Origin: HRBIN15 sp039630445
GTDB lineage: Bacteria; Armatimonadota; Fimbriimonadia; Fimbriimonadales; GBS-DC
Length of the DNA: 16,193 nucleotides
Direction: 5' to 3'
Assembly (NCBI GenBank): GCA_039630445.1
Contig: JBCNVA010000129.1
Coordinates: 1-16,193 of the forward strand
Shown: positions 5,090 through 13,167 of the stretch, piece after piece
Layout: every line of letters begins with the position of its first letter
Position numbering within the stretch: the stretch's first letter is position 1
The notes under the pieces: model-generated
What the model was told of the DNA's origin: nothing
Seen by the model: only the letters and a program-made list of their open reading frames with translations
Databases searched by the model: none
Made by a program: the position numbers and the translations under genes

Positions 5090-7978
5090 TCATTCCTTCG
5101 TGATGGTCTCGTCTAGATTGAGCATCACATGGGCGACCATGGTGAGCGCGGCGAAGGTTGGGTCATCGCGCCCTGTGAGCTTGCGCGCGGCTTCTGGGTT
5201 CGCCTGGTAGCGTTCCAGCATGCGGTCGTAGAGCTGGCGGAGGCGGGCAAGCTCCTGCGGCTGCGGATAGCGGGCGGTGCAGCAGCGGAAGCCGTACTGG
5301 ATGCCCTTTTCGATGGAGCCGCGCGCCGCTTTGAGCATCCGCTTTGCCAGTCCCTGTGCCGCCTCGATATACACAGGGTCATTTAGCAACACCAGCGCCT
5401 GCAGAGGTGTGTTCGTGCGCGGGCGATTGGCAGTGCAGACCTCGCGCGAGTTGGCGTCAAACGCCACGAACGAAGGATAAGGTGCCGAACGACGCCAGAA
5501 GGTATAAATCCCGCGCCGATAGCGATCCCCGCCCTTGCTCATCACCCAGCGGTCGGCATTATACGGAATGTCCCACACACCCTCCGGCTGATACGGAAAC
5601 ACGCTGGGACCGCCGATTTTGCGGCTCAGTATTCCGCCGATTGCCAGCGCATTATCCCGAATCATCTCCGCTTCCATGCGATAGCGCGGACCGCGCGCAT
5701 AAAGCTCGTTTTTCGGATCGCGCGCCAGCAGCTCAGGCGTCACGCGCGACGACTGGCGGTAAGTGGCGCTGGTCACGATTAGCCGATAGATCGCTTTCAT
5801 GCTCCAGCCGCGTTCCATAAACTCCGCGGCGAGCCAGTCTAAGAGTTCAGGATGGGTGGGATAAGCCCCTTGCGTGCCGAAATTATCGCTGGTTTCGACC
5901 AGCCCACGCCCAAAGAGGGTCTCCCACATCCGATTGACCTGCACGCGGGCGGTGAGCGGGTTGTCACGCGAGACAAGCCACTTCGCCAGTCCCAATCGGT
6001 TGCGTGGGTAGTCGGGCGGGAGGGGATGCAAAACCGCGGGCGTGCCTGCCTCGACCTCCTCACCAGGGTTGGTGAACTCGCCACGGATGCGAATCTGCGC
6101 CTTCAGCGGACCGTTCTGTGGGTTGTCCTCCATCACCAGCGTGGTGGGGAACTGGCGTCGGAGCTGAACTACCCGCTTGCGCAGCAGCCAGAGGCGCAGC
6201 GCATCGCCTGTTGGCACGCGCAATCGGAACCGTCCCAGCAGGTGCTTGGGCGCCTTCGTGTAGCGCTGCTCCAGCACCAGCTCCGCCTCAACAGGCTGAG
6301 ACAACGCCAGCGGGCGCTTTAGCCACAGCTCCAGAGTCTGGGGCTTGCCGATGTACCCATCGATCGCCCAGCCGTTTTCGATGTCGTCAGGTTGAAGCAC
6401 CTTGCGCGGGTCAAAACCGTATTGCGTGGCGGTGGCACGCGCCTCACGGAATGCTACCTCCTCGTTTCCGATGCGGAGCCGCACGCCCGTCAGCACGAAG
6501 TTGCCGTTGCTTGCCCTGCCAGGTCCCTTGCGCGGCAGCGAGGGGTGAGGCAGCGCGTCCAGCAGCAGCACTCGGATCTCGCCCTGCGGCAGGCGCACAC
6601 GCAGGCGATAGATCTCGGTGTCGGGCGGCTCACCTTGCGCCAGCACCGAGCCGTCTCTCAAAACGCTTAGCTGAGAGCCGTTCGCTGCCTTTGCTTCCAG
6701 AGGAGGTAGTGGCGCAGGACCCAGCACACCACGTCGCTCCATCACCCGAATCTGATGTTCCAGCATCCGCAGCTGACGCTGCTGCTCAGGCGTGGGCGCG
6801 GGAATCTGTGCCTCCAGCCACTTCTCCTCACCGATGCTCGCATCACCCACAGGGTAGATTTTGGAGTTATTGAAAAACGCCAGCATCGCGTAGTAATCTT
6901 TCTGGGTGAAGGGGTCATATTTGTGATCGTGGCAGCGGGCGCAGCCGAAGGTAATGCCCAGCCACACCGTGGCGGTGGTGTCGACGCGGTCGACAAGTTT
7001 CATAAAGTGGGCTTCCGCCTGATCCACACCCCCTTCGAGGTTTTGCATCGTGTTGCGGTGGAAGCCCGTGGCAATGCGCTGCTCCAGCGTCGGGTTCGGC
7101 AGCAGGTCGCCCGCAATCTGCTCGATCGTGAACTGGTCAAAGGGCATGTCGCGGTTGAAGGCATCGATCACCCAGTCGCGATAGCGCCAGATGGAGCGGC
7201 GCAGGTCTTTCTCATAGCCGTCGGTGTCGGCATAGCGCGCCAGATCCAGCCAGATTCGCGCCTGCCGCTCGCCATAATGAGGTGAGGCAAGCAGCTTGTC
7301 CACCAAGCGTTCGTAGGCATCGGGGCGTGTGTCTTTCAGGAAGGCGTCCACCTCCTCTGGGCTGGGCGGCAAGCCGATCAGGTCGAGATAGACGCGCCGG
7401 ATCAGCACCTCTTTGGGCGCTTCGGGCGAAGGCTGAAGCCCCTCCTGCTCCAACCGATGCAGAATGAAGGCGTCGATAGGGTTGCGCACCCAGCGCTTGT
7501 TTTTCACCTCGGGGATAGGCGGGCGCACAGGCTTCACAAATGCCCAGTGCTTCGCGTTCTCGGCATCATCGGGCCAGTGCGCTCCCTCGTTAATCCAGCG
7601 TTTGATGGTCTCGATCTGCTCAGGCGAGAGGGCGGTCATGCCCTTCGGCATCTGAGGACCAAGTTCGTCGCTGCTGATGCGCTTGACCAGCAAGCTGGCT
7701 TCGGCATTCCCAGGAATGATTGCCGGTCCACTGATGCCGCCCTTGAAGGCGTCCTCACGGTTGCTCAATCGCAGCCCGCCGTTGCGTTTGGTCGGTCCGT
7801 GGCAGGGGAAGCAGGAGGCTTTGAAGATGGGCAGCACCTCGCGGGCGAAATCCACGGGGCGCGTGCGCGAAGAGGCTTTCGCCTGGGTTTGAGGGGGCGC
7901 AGGCGACTGGAACGCCAGTCCCAGTAGCAAGGCGGGCAACCCACCATACAGCCACCACCATACCGCGATGCCCTTCAT
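5090..7978 (-). CDS. PSCyt1-DUF1549-DUF1553 protein (planctomycete-type cytochrome c domain protein)
   Basis: This large exported protein is of the kind paired with DUF1501 genes. Numbering from the ATG at 7976-7978, residues 1-25 are a signal or anchor (VWWWLYGGLPALLLGLAF). PSCyt1 carries a haem c motif CFPCH (56-60), and MPKG about 50 residues on offers a candidate axial Met. DUF1549 spans about 165-372 and ends with a second CxxCH (CARCHDHKYDPF, 346-357). A beta-rich region at about 430-595 may bind ligand. DUF1553 occupies about 652-945 (NPLTARVQVNRMWETLFGRG, NRPRTNTPLQALVLLNDP). The activity of the family is unknown. The frame is open 18 codons further upstream to 8032, but I chose the ATG at 7978 because it gives a clean signal peptide and lies 9 nt after a TATAAT box; the longer start would lie upstream of that promoter. 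Confidence 0.92.
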   Translation of the reverse strand: MKGIAVWWWLYGGLPALLLGLAFQSPAPPQTQAKASSRTRPVDFAREVLPIFKASCFPCHGPTKRNGGLRLSNREDAFKGGISGPAIIPGNAEASLLVKRISSDELGPQMPKGMTALSPEQIETIKRWINEGAHWPDDAENAKHWAFVKPVRPPIPEVKNKRWVRNPIDAFILHRLEQEGLQPSPEAPKEVLIRRVYLDLIGLPPSPEEVDAFLKDTRPDAYERLVDKLLASPHYGERQARIWLDLARYADTDGYEKDLRRSIWRYRDWVIDAFNRDMPFDQFTIEQIAGDLLPNPTLEQRIATGFHRNTMQNLEGGVDQAEAHFMKLVDRVDTTATVWLGITFGCARCHDHKYDPFTQKDYYAMLAFFNNSKIYPVGDASIGEEKWLEAQIPAPTPEQQRQLRMLEHQIRVMERRGVLGPAPLPPLEAKAANGSQLSVLRDGSVLAQGEPPDTEIYRLRVRLPQGEIRVLLLDALPHPSLPRKGPGRASNGNFVLTGVRLRIGNEEVAFREARATATQYGFDPRKVLQPDDIENGWAIDGYIGKPQTLELWLKRPLALSQPVEAELVLEQRYTKAPKHLLGRFRLRVPTGDALRLWLLRKRVVQLRRQFPTTLVMEDNPQNGPLKAQIRIRGEFTNPGEEVEAGTPAVLHPLPPDYPRNRLGLAKWLVSRDNPLTARVQVNRMWETLFGRGLVETSDNFGTQGAYPTHPELLDWLAAEFMERGWSMKAIYRLIVTSATYRQSSRVTPELLARDPKNELYARGPRYRMEAEMIRDNALAIGGILSRKIGGPSVFPYQPEGVWDIPYNADRWVMSKGGDRYRRGIYTFWRRSAPYPSFVAFDANSREVCTANRPRTNTPLQALVLLNDPVYIEAAQGLAKRMLKAARGSIEKGIQYGFRCCTARYPQPQELARLRQLYDRMLERYQANPEAARKLTGRDDPTFAALTMVAHVMLNLDETITKE

Positions 7979-7987
7979 CGTACTTTT

Positions 7988-8018
7988 ATTATACACCGTT
8001 CGCCAGACGATTCCTGCT
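7988..8018 (-). promoter_or_regulatory. Promoter of the DUF1549/DUF1553 gene (CAGGAA, 17 nt, TATAAT)
   Basis: On the minus strand AGCAGGAATCGT (8007-8018) is followed by GTGTATAATAAAAG. CAGGAA (8011-8016) and TATAAT (7988-7993) are 17 nt apart, and TATAAT ends 9 nt before the ATG, leaving almost no leader. The 12-mer and the spacing are identical in front of the DUF1501 gene at 5024-5054. Confidence 0.7.
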
Positions 8019-8082
8019 GCAAAAGATGGCAACTGACCCCCCTATCATAACCCAAGTTGCTACCTGTTGTTTGTGAGTGGGC

Positions 8083-8164
8083 GAGATTCCTCGCTTCGCT
8101 CGGAATGACAATGCCCGCTTCGTGAAAACGAATCTGTCATTCCGAGCCGAAGGCGAGGAATCTC
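8083..8164. repeat. 82-nt near-perfect hairpin repeat (dispersed intergenic element, possible terminator)
   Basis: The left arm (8083-8110, 28 nt) and the right arm (8135-8164, 30 nt) are exact reverse complements except for two single-base insertions in the right arm. The arms begin GAGATTCCTCGC and end CTCGGAATGACA. Inside, TTCGT (8119-8123) and ACGAA (8128-8132) form a second stem capped by GAAA, a GNRA-type loop. The whole element can fold into one long stem in either strand. I recall arms of this type (CTTCGCTCGGAATGACA and variants) as dispersed intergenic repeats in several phyla. It lies 58 nt past the stop of the GH-like gene, so it could end or slow transcription, or protect the mRNA 3' end. 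No target-site duplication is visible. Confidence 0.85.
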
Positions 8165-8222
8165 CAAAGGGTGGCACATCGCCGAATCTGGGCTGATTGC
8201 ACTGCCGACTCACCATCGGTGG

Positions 8223-11200
8223 CTATTCTCCTTCCGCCAGGATCAACATCCATCCCTTGCCAACTGATACAGGGATTGGCTGGTCGGGAGCGAACTCAGC
8301 GGGCGGTTGTATGTGCGGCATCGGCGGTGCAAAGAGTCGACATCGCTCTGCACGCAACCCCAACGCCTGCCAGTCTATCTGTAGGCGCACCTGCACCTCC
8401 TCCTTCGCCCAACTCGCCAGCGCAATGAGTGCCTTGCCCCGCTTACGGTAGACAGTCGCTAACACATCGGGATGGTCGGTGCGCACAGGGCAGTCCTTGC
8501 GCCAGTAGCCCATCATCTCAGCCTCTTGAATACCAAAGTCATCCCAAAGCTGCCAGATGGAGGCGGTAGAGAGGCTTCGGTCGCGCGAAACCATGCCGTA
8601 GAGCATCCCGCGATAGGGGTTTGTGGGCGGCTGCAACATATCGCCCCGCAAGCCGAAGGGAATGCCCGAAACTTCTACCAGCCAGTAGTCGGGCGGCTGA
8701 TTGTAATCGTACAACTCGCCAAGCCAGAGGGTGTCAATATACGGGAAGTGTTCCATGTACTCGTTGGCAGGGCTGCTGAGGGGTGGCTCAGCCAGCCAGG
8801 GTGGCGACCAGTTGTCCCCCGAATGGAAATCAATTCGGCTGTTGAGGTTGATACGCTTCATCACGCGGCGTACGCGCTTCATCACCTCGCGGTCATAGCC
8901 GATACCGTCCAGGTACAGCCCATCCACGCCCGTGCGCTCCATCAGGAAACGCAAGCCCTCCAGGTAGAAGTTATGCCAGCGTGACAGCCCCTGAGTCGCT
9001 ATCGCCGCATCGATCGCGCCATCAACCTTGCCTGGTTCCAAGTACTGCAACCACGCGGGCTGGTAGCCACTCACCAGATGCTCCTTCAGCCATGGATGCC
9101 CACCAGGTAGCTCCTGCTGCTGTTGTGCGCGCAGCACTGCCTCGGGCGCATTAAAGATGTCCACATCGCTCACCAGCACCTCATCGCCCAGGCTACGCAA
9201 CGCCCAAAGCTCGGGCGCGCGATTCGTTAGCTCGCGCACGGTGTAGTAGATGTTCACGCCAACGGGCATCGGCTCGCCTGAAAAAGCCACCTCCTTACGG
9301 TCTCCGTAAGAGGAGACCTCGTACTTCCCTCCGAAATAGCCCGCCTCACCTTTGTTGATATGTTTGGGAAATGTTCGGTTGTCCCGCACATCGTGGAAAG
9401 TGTCTAACAGCAGTGTGTGCGCATCGGGCTGGTCGAACAGTACTGGTTCCCCTTCGCGGAATGGGCGTCGGCTCAGGTGGATCCCTTGGATCAGGAACCC
9501 GCTGCCTTCCAGTCGAATCACCGCTCCTGCTAAGGAGGCTTGCAAGGTTCCCCGATGGGGCGATTCCGCCGCTAATTTGCCGTCCACATAAATCGCGAAC
9601 CGTTCCCCCCAAGAGAGAGTGACAAGATGGACCTCACCTTGCTTCCAATCGGGCTGGTGACTACCAATGAGTACAGGGTAGGGATTATCGGTGCGTGCGG
9701 GCTGGTGCAGATAGGCACGCATCCCTCGATCGTCGATGTTCCAGTAGAAGCCGATGCTCTCTCCGTTGGAGAAGTGTACGCTGAAAAGGCTTTGGTTATA
9801 GCGCGGGTTGCCCGCTTCGCCCGCTTTTGGGTCAAAGTTCACGCGCACCAGCAGGTGAACGGCTCCTTGCGACAAGTCGATGTTGCCCTCAGCAGGATAT
9901 TGCAGGTAGCCCAGACGGCGCAGATTGGGGTTCTGCTTGTAGTGCTCTACCGCCTTTTGCAGCGCCCGCCACGCGAGCATCGGGTAGTTGATAAAGGGAT
10001 TGTAGGGCAGGTGCCCATGGTGGATATGCTCTATGTTGCCGCCTGCCCAATACGGGATGCGGATGTCCCAGAGGCGTGGGTCAAACGGCTTGAAAGGGGT
10101 AATCAGTAAGCGGAAAAGGAACTGCACCTGCTCGCCCGCTTTCATGGAGCGCTCGCCTGAGTATGCCTGCATCACGAAGGCGTCCCCTGTTTCGTAAAAG
10201 TGGCAGCCACCCTTGCCCCCGTTGTACCACGAAGCAGGGAGATAATTTTGTATAAGCCACTGCTCCCGCGCCTGAGGCGACGCGCTCCCAAGAGGAATAG
10301 GCGGTACGGGGATGCCCCAGACCTCGCGGCTTGCCTCCAACTTCACCTGCATACCCGCCTCTACATCCCCGATCCACACGAGATGGGTGTTGCGTCGCGG
10401 ATGCCACTTCCACTGCCACTGGGAAGGGCGCTTCCCCCCGCGCCGCTCCATGCCCATCATATAGGTGGCAACCTCCTTGCGGAACGGCACTTCCAGTCGC
10501 ACATCATTCAGCGTGATGTCCCGATTGGCTCGGAGTATGACGGTGAACAGCACACAGCCGTCGAACTCCACGCGGGTTTGCACGCGCTGCTGGATCCACT
10601 CGCTTTCCGCGATGGACAGCCATTCCGCCATCGCCTCGTTGTGCTTGGCGCGACGCAGGCGCACGGTCGACCAGTGAATCGTTCCCTCACGCGACTCCAC
10701 AACGAAGCGCAGGGGCGCAGCCAGCAGTTCGATCCCGTTGCTGGTGATGCTCTCAGGGAAACCCAGTTTCCCCAGTCTCAGCGTGCGTCCCAGAATCTCC
10801 ACCTGAGTGCCCGACACCCGTACAGAGGTGAAGGGCGGCACCACTGTCTCCTCCAGTCCGATGGTGGAATCCAGCCAGCGCAGGCGGGCGAGCCTCCAAT
10901 CATCGCCCTCTCCACTATCCTCCAGCACCTCGCCTGATACTTTCAGGCGCACGGTGATCGTCGTCTCCTCTAAGCCCTGGGGCTTGAGGCGAATGGTGCC
11001 CCTGTACACGCCCCGTGCATTTTTAGGAACCTGCACCCCAAACCACAGGGCACGCACTCTGCCCGTAGTCACACTGAAATCGCGTTGCAGAGGGCGTCCC
11101 AGCCAATCCGTTCCGCGAATGTTCAGCACCTTCACCGCAGTGGCGGGAATGCGCTTGCCTCCCTCATCCACCAGGTCACTCACCCTCACCTGGAGGTGGC

Positions 11201-11966
11201 GCACAGGTTGGCGCGCTGCGTAGATGCCTATCTGGAAAGGATAGAACTCACCCGGCTGTGCCTCGCCCTCAAACTGCTGCGATGCGCCGCGCTCGATCCA
11301 ACGGTAGGGGAGATGCTCAAACATCCGAATCGGATAGCGACGGTCTTCGGGGAAGGTGAGATAGTTGCGGTCTGGATACTTTGCCAGCAGGGCTTGTACC
11401 TCTTCGCGCGTGGCGATTACCTCCATCGGGTGCATGCTATCCCACTCGGTGCGCGCCTGAATCGCAATAACCTTCGCTTCAGGCAGGCTGCGCCAAGCAC
11501 CTTGGGGCAGCTGATCCGATGTGAGCCGATGCCGATGCAGCCACTCAGCATCAGCGGTTGCTTGTGGGGGAAAGTACTTGCCTTTGGGAGGGTCGCTCCA
11601 AGTGTCTCCAATCCAATAGGGCGGATCATACGGCAAGTAGTATATTTCGTATCTGCCCGGTACCGTGAGGGGCTGGAAGACGATCTCGCCAAACTCCTGG
11701 GTTATCGTGAGGGGCACGCAGTTCCTCACCTGCTGCCCTGTGGAGGAATCATAGACAAGGATGGCTTTGCGTTCGGGAAAGGGGTCGCGTCGCCGCCAAG
11801 GGATGCGGACGCGCACCGCATCGGCAGGGTGCGTGACCTCCACAATCGCGCGGTGATTGCCGCGCCCCTCCTCGCGCCACGAAGAGACCTCAAACGGTAC
11901 CTGCTGGGCAGATGCTAACGACATCGCCACCATCGCACTCCCAAGCAGGGCAATCATTTGCCTCAT
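8223..11966 (-). CDS. Large secreted glycoside-hydrolase-like protein (DUF6067/GH123-like) with an inserted LamG-like domain
   Basis: The signal peptide is residues 1-20 (cleavage near SLASA/QQ). Residues 21-345 are beta-rich sandwich regions typical of GH123/DUF4091-like N-termini. Residues about 640-675 (GGNIEHIHHGHLPYNPFINY) begin a predicted TIM barrel. The barrel resumes at 901 with PVGVNIYYTVRELTNRAPEL, then WALRSLGDEV, VDGLYLDGIGYDREV (1014-1028), FHSGDNW (1047-1053), WLGELYDYNQPPDYWLVEVS (1081-1100) and GLRGDML. D1020 and E1084 are candidate catalytic acids, judged only by position. Between the two barrel parts, about 695-850, lies a concanavalin/LamG-like sandwich (VHLLVRVNFD, LVTLSWGERFAIYVDGKLAA). 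A C-terminal beta domain follows at 1165-1247. The substrate is unknown, probably a polysaccharide or glycoconjugate. A GGAG/AAGGG stretch 5-13 nt before the ATG serves as ribosome-binding site. The family name is from recall. Confidence 0.8.
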   Translation of the reverse strand: MRQMIALLGSAMVAMSLASAQQVPFEVSSWREEGRGNHRAIVEVTHPADAVRVRIPWRRRDPFPERKAILVYDSSTGQQVRNCVPLTITQEFGEIVFQPLTVPGRYEIYYLPYDPPYWIGDTWSDPPKGKYFPPQATADAEWLHRHRLTSDQLPQGAWRSLPEAKVIAIQARTEWDSMHPMEVIATREEVQALLAKYPDRNYLTFPEDRRYPIRMFEHLPYRWIERGASQQFEGEAQPGEFYPFQIGIYAARQPVRHLQVRVSDLVDEGGKRIPATAVKVLNIRGTDWLGRPLQRDFSVTTGRVRALWFGVQVPKNARGVYRGTIRLKPQGLEETTITVRLKVSGEVLEDSGEGDDWRLARLRWLDSTIGLEETVVPPFTSVRVSGTQVEILGRTLRLGKLGFPESITSNGIELLAAPLRFVVESREGTIHWSTVRLRRAKHNEAMAEWLSIAESEWIQQRVQTRVEFDGCVLFTVILRANRDITLNDVRLEVPFRKEVATYMMGMERRGGKRPSQWQWKWHPRRNTHLVWIGDVEAGMQVKLEASREVWGIPVPPIPLGSASPQAREQWLIQNYLPASWYNGGKGGCHFYETGDAFVMQAYSGERSMKAGEQVQFLFRLLITPFKPFDPRLWDIRIPYWAGGNIEHIHHGHLPYNPFINYPMLAWRALQKAVEHYKQNPNLRRLGYLQYPAEGNIDLSQGAVHLLVRVNFDPKAGEAGNPRYNQSLFSVHFSNGESIGFYWNIDDRGMRAYLHQPARTDNPYPVLIGSHQPDWKQGEVHLVTLSWGERFAIYVDGKLAAESPHRGTLQASLAGAVIRLEGSGFLIQGIHLSRRPFREGEPVLFDQPDAHTLLLDTFHDVRDNRTFPKHINKGEAGYFGGKYEVSSYGDRKEVAFSGEPMPVGVNIYYTVRELTNRAPELWALRSLGDEVLVSDVDIFNAPEAVLRAQQQQELPGGHPWLKEHLVSGYQPAWLQYLEPGKVDGAIDAAIATQGLSRWHNFYLEGLRFLMERTGVDGLYLDGIGYDREVMKRVRRVMKRINLNSRIDFHSGDNWSPPWLAEPPLSSPANEYMEHFPYIDTLWLGELYDYNQPPDYWLVEVSGIPFGLRGDMLQPPTNPYRGMLYGMVSRDRSLSTASIWQLWDDFGIQEAEMMGYWRKDCPVRTDHPDVLATVYRKRGKALIALASWAKEEVQVRLQIDWQALGLRAERCRLFAPPMPHIQPPAEFAPDQPIPVSVGKGWMLILAEGE

Positions 11967-12053
11967 CGCTGCCCTTCTCCTGCCATGAATGGCTCCGTGC
12001 TGTTAAGGTAGGTTTTTCGCGAGAAGAGTCCTTCCACGGGGTATAATCGGGCT
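11967..12053. promoter_or_regulatory. Divergent intergenic region between the GH-like gene and mqnC
   Basis: This 87-bp region drives both strands. On the plus strand TATAAT (12042-12047) ends 6 nt before the mqnC ATG, implying a leaderless mRNA; no TTGACA-like box sits 16-18 nt upstream. On the minus strand I find a ribosome-binding site for the GH-like gene but no convincing -10 box, and the CAGGAA-N17 signature is absent. Confidence 0.6.
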
Positions 12054-13148
12054 ATGCTACAAACGCCCACGCGAACCGAGCGCACCCGCTTCGAGGCAAT
12101 TGCCGAAAAGGTGCTGGCGGGCGAACGGCTGACTCTGGAGGACGGCATCGCCCTGTTCCATCATCCGAACCTGACCGAACTCAGCGCACTGGCACATCAT
12201 GTGCGCATGCGCAAGAATCCTCACCCCTATGTGACCTATGTGATCGGGCGCATCATCAACTACACGAATGTCTGCTGGGTGCGCTGCAAGTTCTGCTCCT
12301 TCTATCGCCCACCCAAAGACAGCGAGGGCTACCTGCTCAGCGACGAAGTGATCCTGCAAAAGATCGAGGAGCTGGTGCAGCAGGGCGGTGTGGAGGTGCT
12401 GATCCAGGGTGGGCTAAACCCGAAGTTGAAAATCGACTACTTCGAGCGGCTGTTCCGAACGATCAAGCAGCACTATCCGCAGGTGATTATTCATGGACTT
12501 TCACCCGCTGAGATCCTCTACATTGCCCACATCTCGCGCCTGAGCGTGCGCGAGTGCCTGATTCGGCTGCGCGAGGCGGGGCTGAACTCGGTGCCGGGCG
12601 CGGGCGGCGAGATTCTGGTGGATCGCGTGCGCAAGGAGATTGCCCCCTTCAAGGACACCACACAGGAATGGCTCGACTTCATGCGCGAGGTGCATCTGCT
12701 GGGCATGCGCAGCTCCGCCAGCATGATGTTCGGGCATGTGGAGACCTTGGCAGACCGCGTGGAGCATCTGATCCGCCTGCGCGAGCTGCAGGACGAAACG
12801 GGCGGTTTCACCGCCTTCATCTGCTGGAACTTTCAGCCTGAGGGCACGGAGCTGGGTCACATCCCGAAAGCGACCGCCTACGACTACCTGCGCACCGTCG
12901 CCGTCGCCCGCCTGATGCTGGACAATTTCGACCATCTGCAGGCGAGCATCCTCACACAGGGACCCAAGATCGCCCAGATCGCCCTGCGCTACGGCGTCGA
13001 CGACATGGGATCCACGATGATGGAGGAGAATGTGGTCTCGGCGCAGGGCACGAAGTTCATCCTCAACGCACAGGAGATCGAGCGACTGATCCGCGACGCG
13101 GGCTTCATTCCCAAGCGACGCAATACACGGTATGAGATTCTGGATTAA
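12054..13148 (+). CDS. mqnC: Cyclic dehypoxanthinyl futalosine synthase, radical SAM (menaquinone futalosine pathway)
   Basis: MqnC converts dehypoxanthine futalosine to its cyclic form using a [4Fe-4S] cluster and S-adenosylmethionine, in the futalosine route to menaquinone. The radical SAM motif CxxxCxxC is present as C74, C78 and C81 (NVCWVRCKFCSFYR). The family segments IQGGLNP, GLNSVPGAGGEIL, SSASMMFGHVET and FNFQP-like WNFQPEGTELG, and GVDDMGSTMMEENVVSAQG near the end, all fit MqnC better than MqnE. The 364-residue length is normal. The start is supported by a TATAAT box 6 nt upstream and the absence of any Shine-Dalgarno sequence. No other mqn gene is in the window. The M20 peptidase gene follows after 19 nt, possibly in the same transcript. 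Confidence 0.94.
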   Translation: MLQTPTRTERTRFEAIAEKVLAGERLTLEDGIALFHHPNLTELSALAHHVRMRKNPHPYVTYVIGRIINYTNVCWVRCKFCSFYRPPKDSEGYLLSDEVILQKIEELVQQGGVEVLIQGGLNPKLKIDYFERLFRTIKQHYPQVIIHGLSPAEILYIAHISRLSVRECLIRLREAGLNSVPGAGGEILVDRVRKEIAPFKDTTQEWLDFMREVHLLGMRSSASMMFGHVETLADRVEHLIRLRELQDETGGFTAFICWNFQPEGTELGHIPKATAYDYLRTVAVARLMLDNFDHLQASILTQGPKIAQIALRYGVDDMGSTMMEENVVSAQGTKFILNAQEIERLIRDAGFIPKRRNTRYEILD

Positions 13149-13167
13149 GCCCTTTAGAGGTGGGAAA

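Larger units (their letters stand above)
7979..8222. other. 244-nt intergenic region: promoter plus hairpin repeat, no gene
   Basis: This gap between the GH-like gene and the DUF1549 gene holds the promoter at 7988-8018 and the long hairpin at 8083-8164. The part at 8165-8222 shows only a 4-bp inverted repeat (CACC/GGTG at 8211-8221). A 75-codon open frame crossing the gap is merely the translation of the repeat and has no coding character. Confidence 0.7.

Noticed and set aside
5090..8032. Longer start for the DUF1549 protein (18 extra residues from 8032)
   Set aside because: That start lies upstream of the TATAAT promoter and would bury the signal peptide, so the ATG at 7978 is preferred.
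7989..8216. 75-codon minus-strand open frame in the intergenic region
   Set aside because: Its sequence (SFRAKRGIS-like) is the translation of the hairpin repeat arms, a common false gene call. It also overlaps the promoter of the DUF1549 gene.
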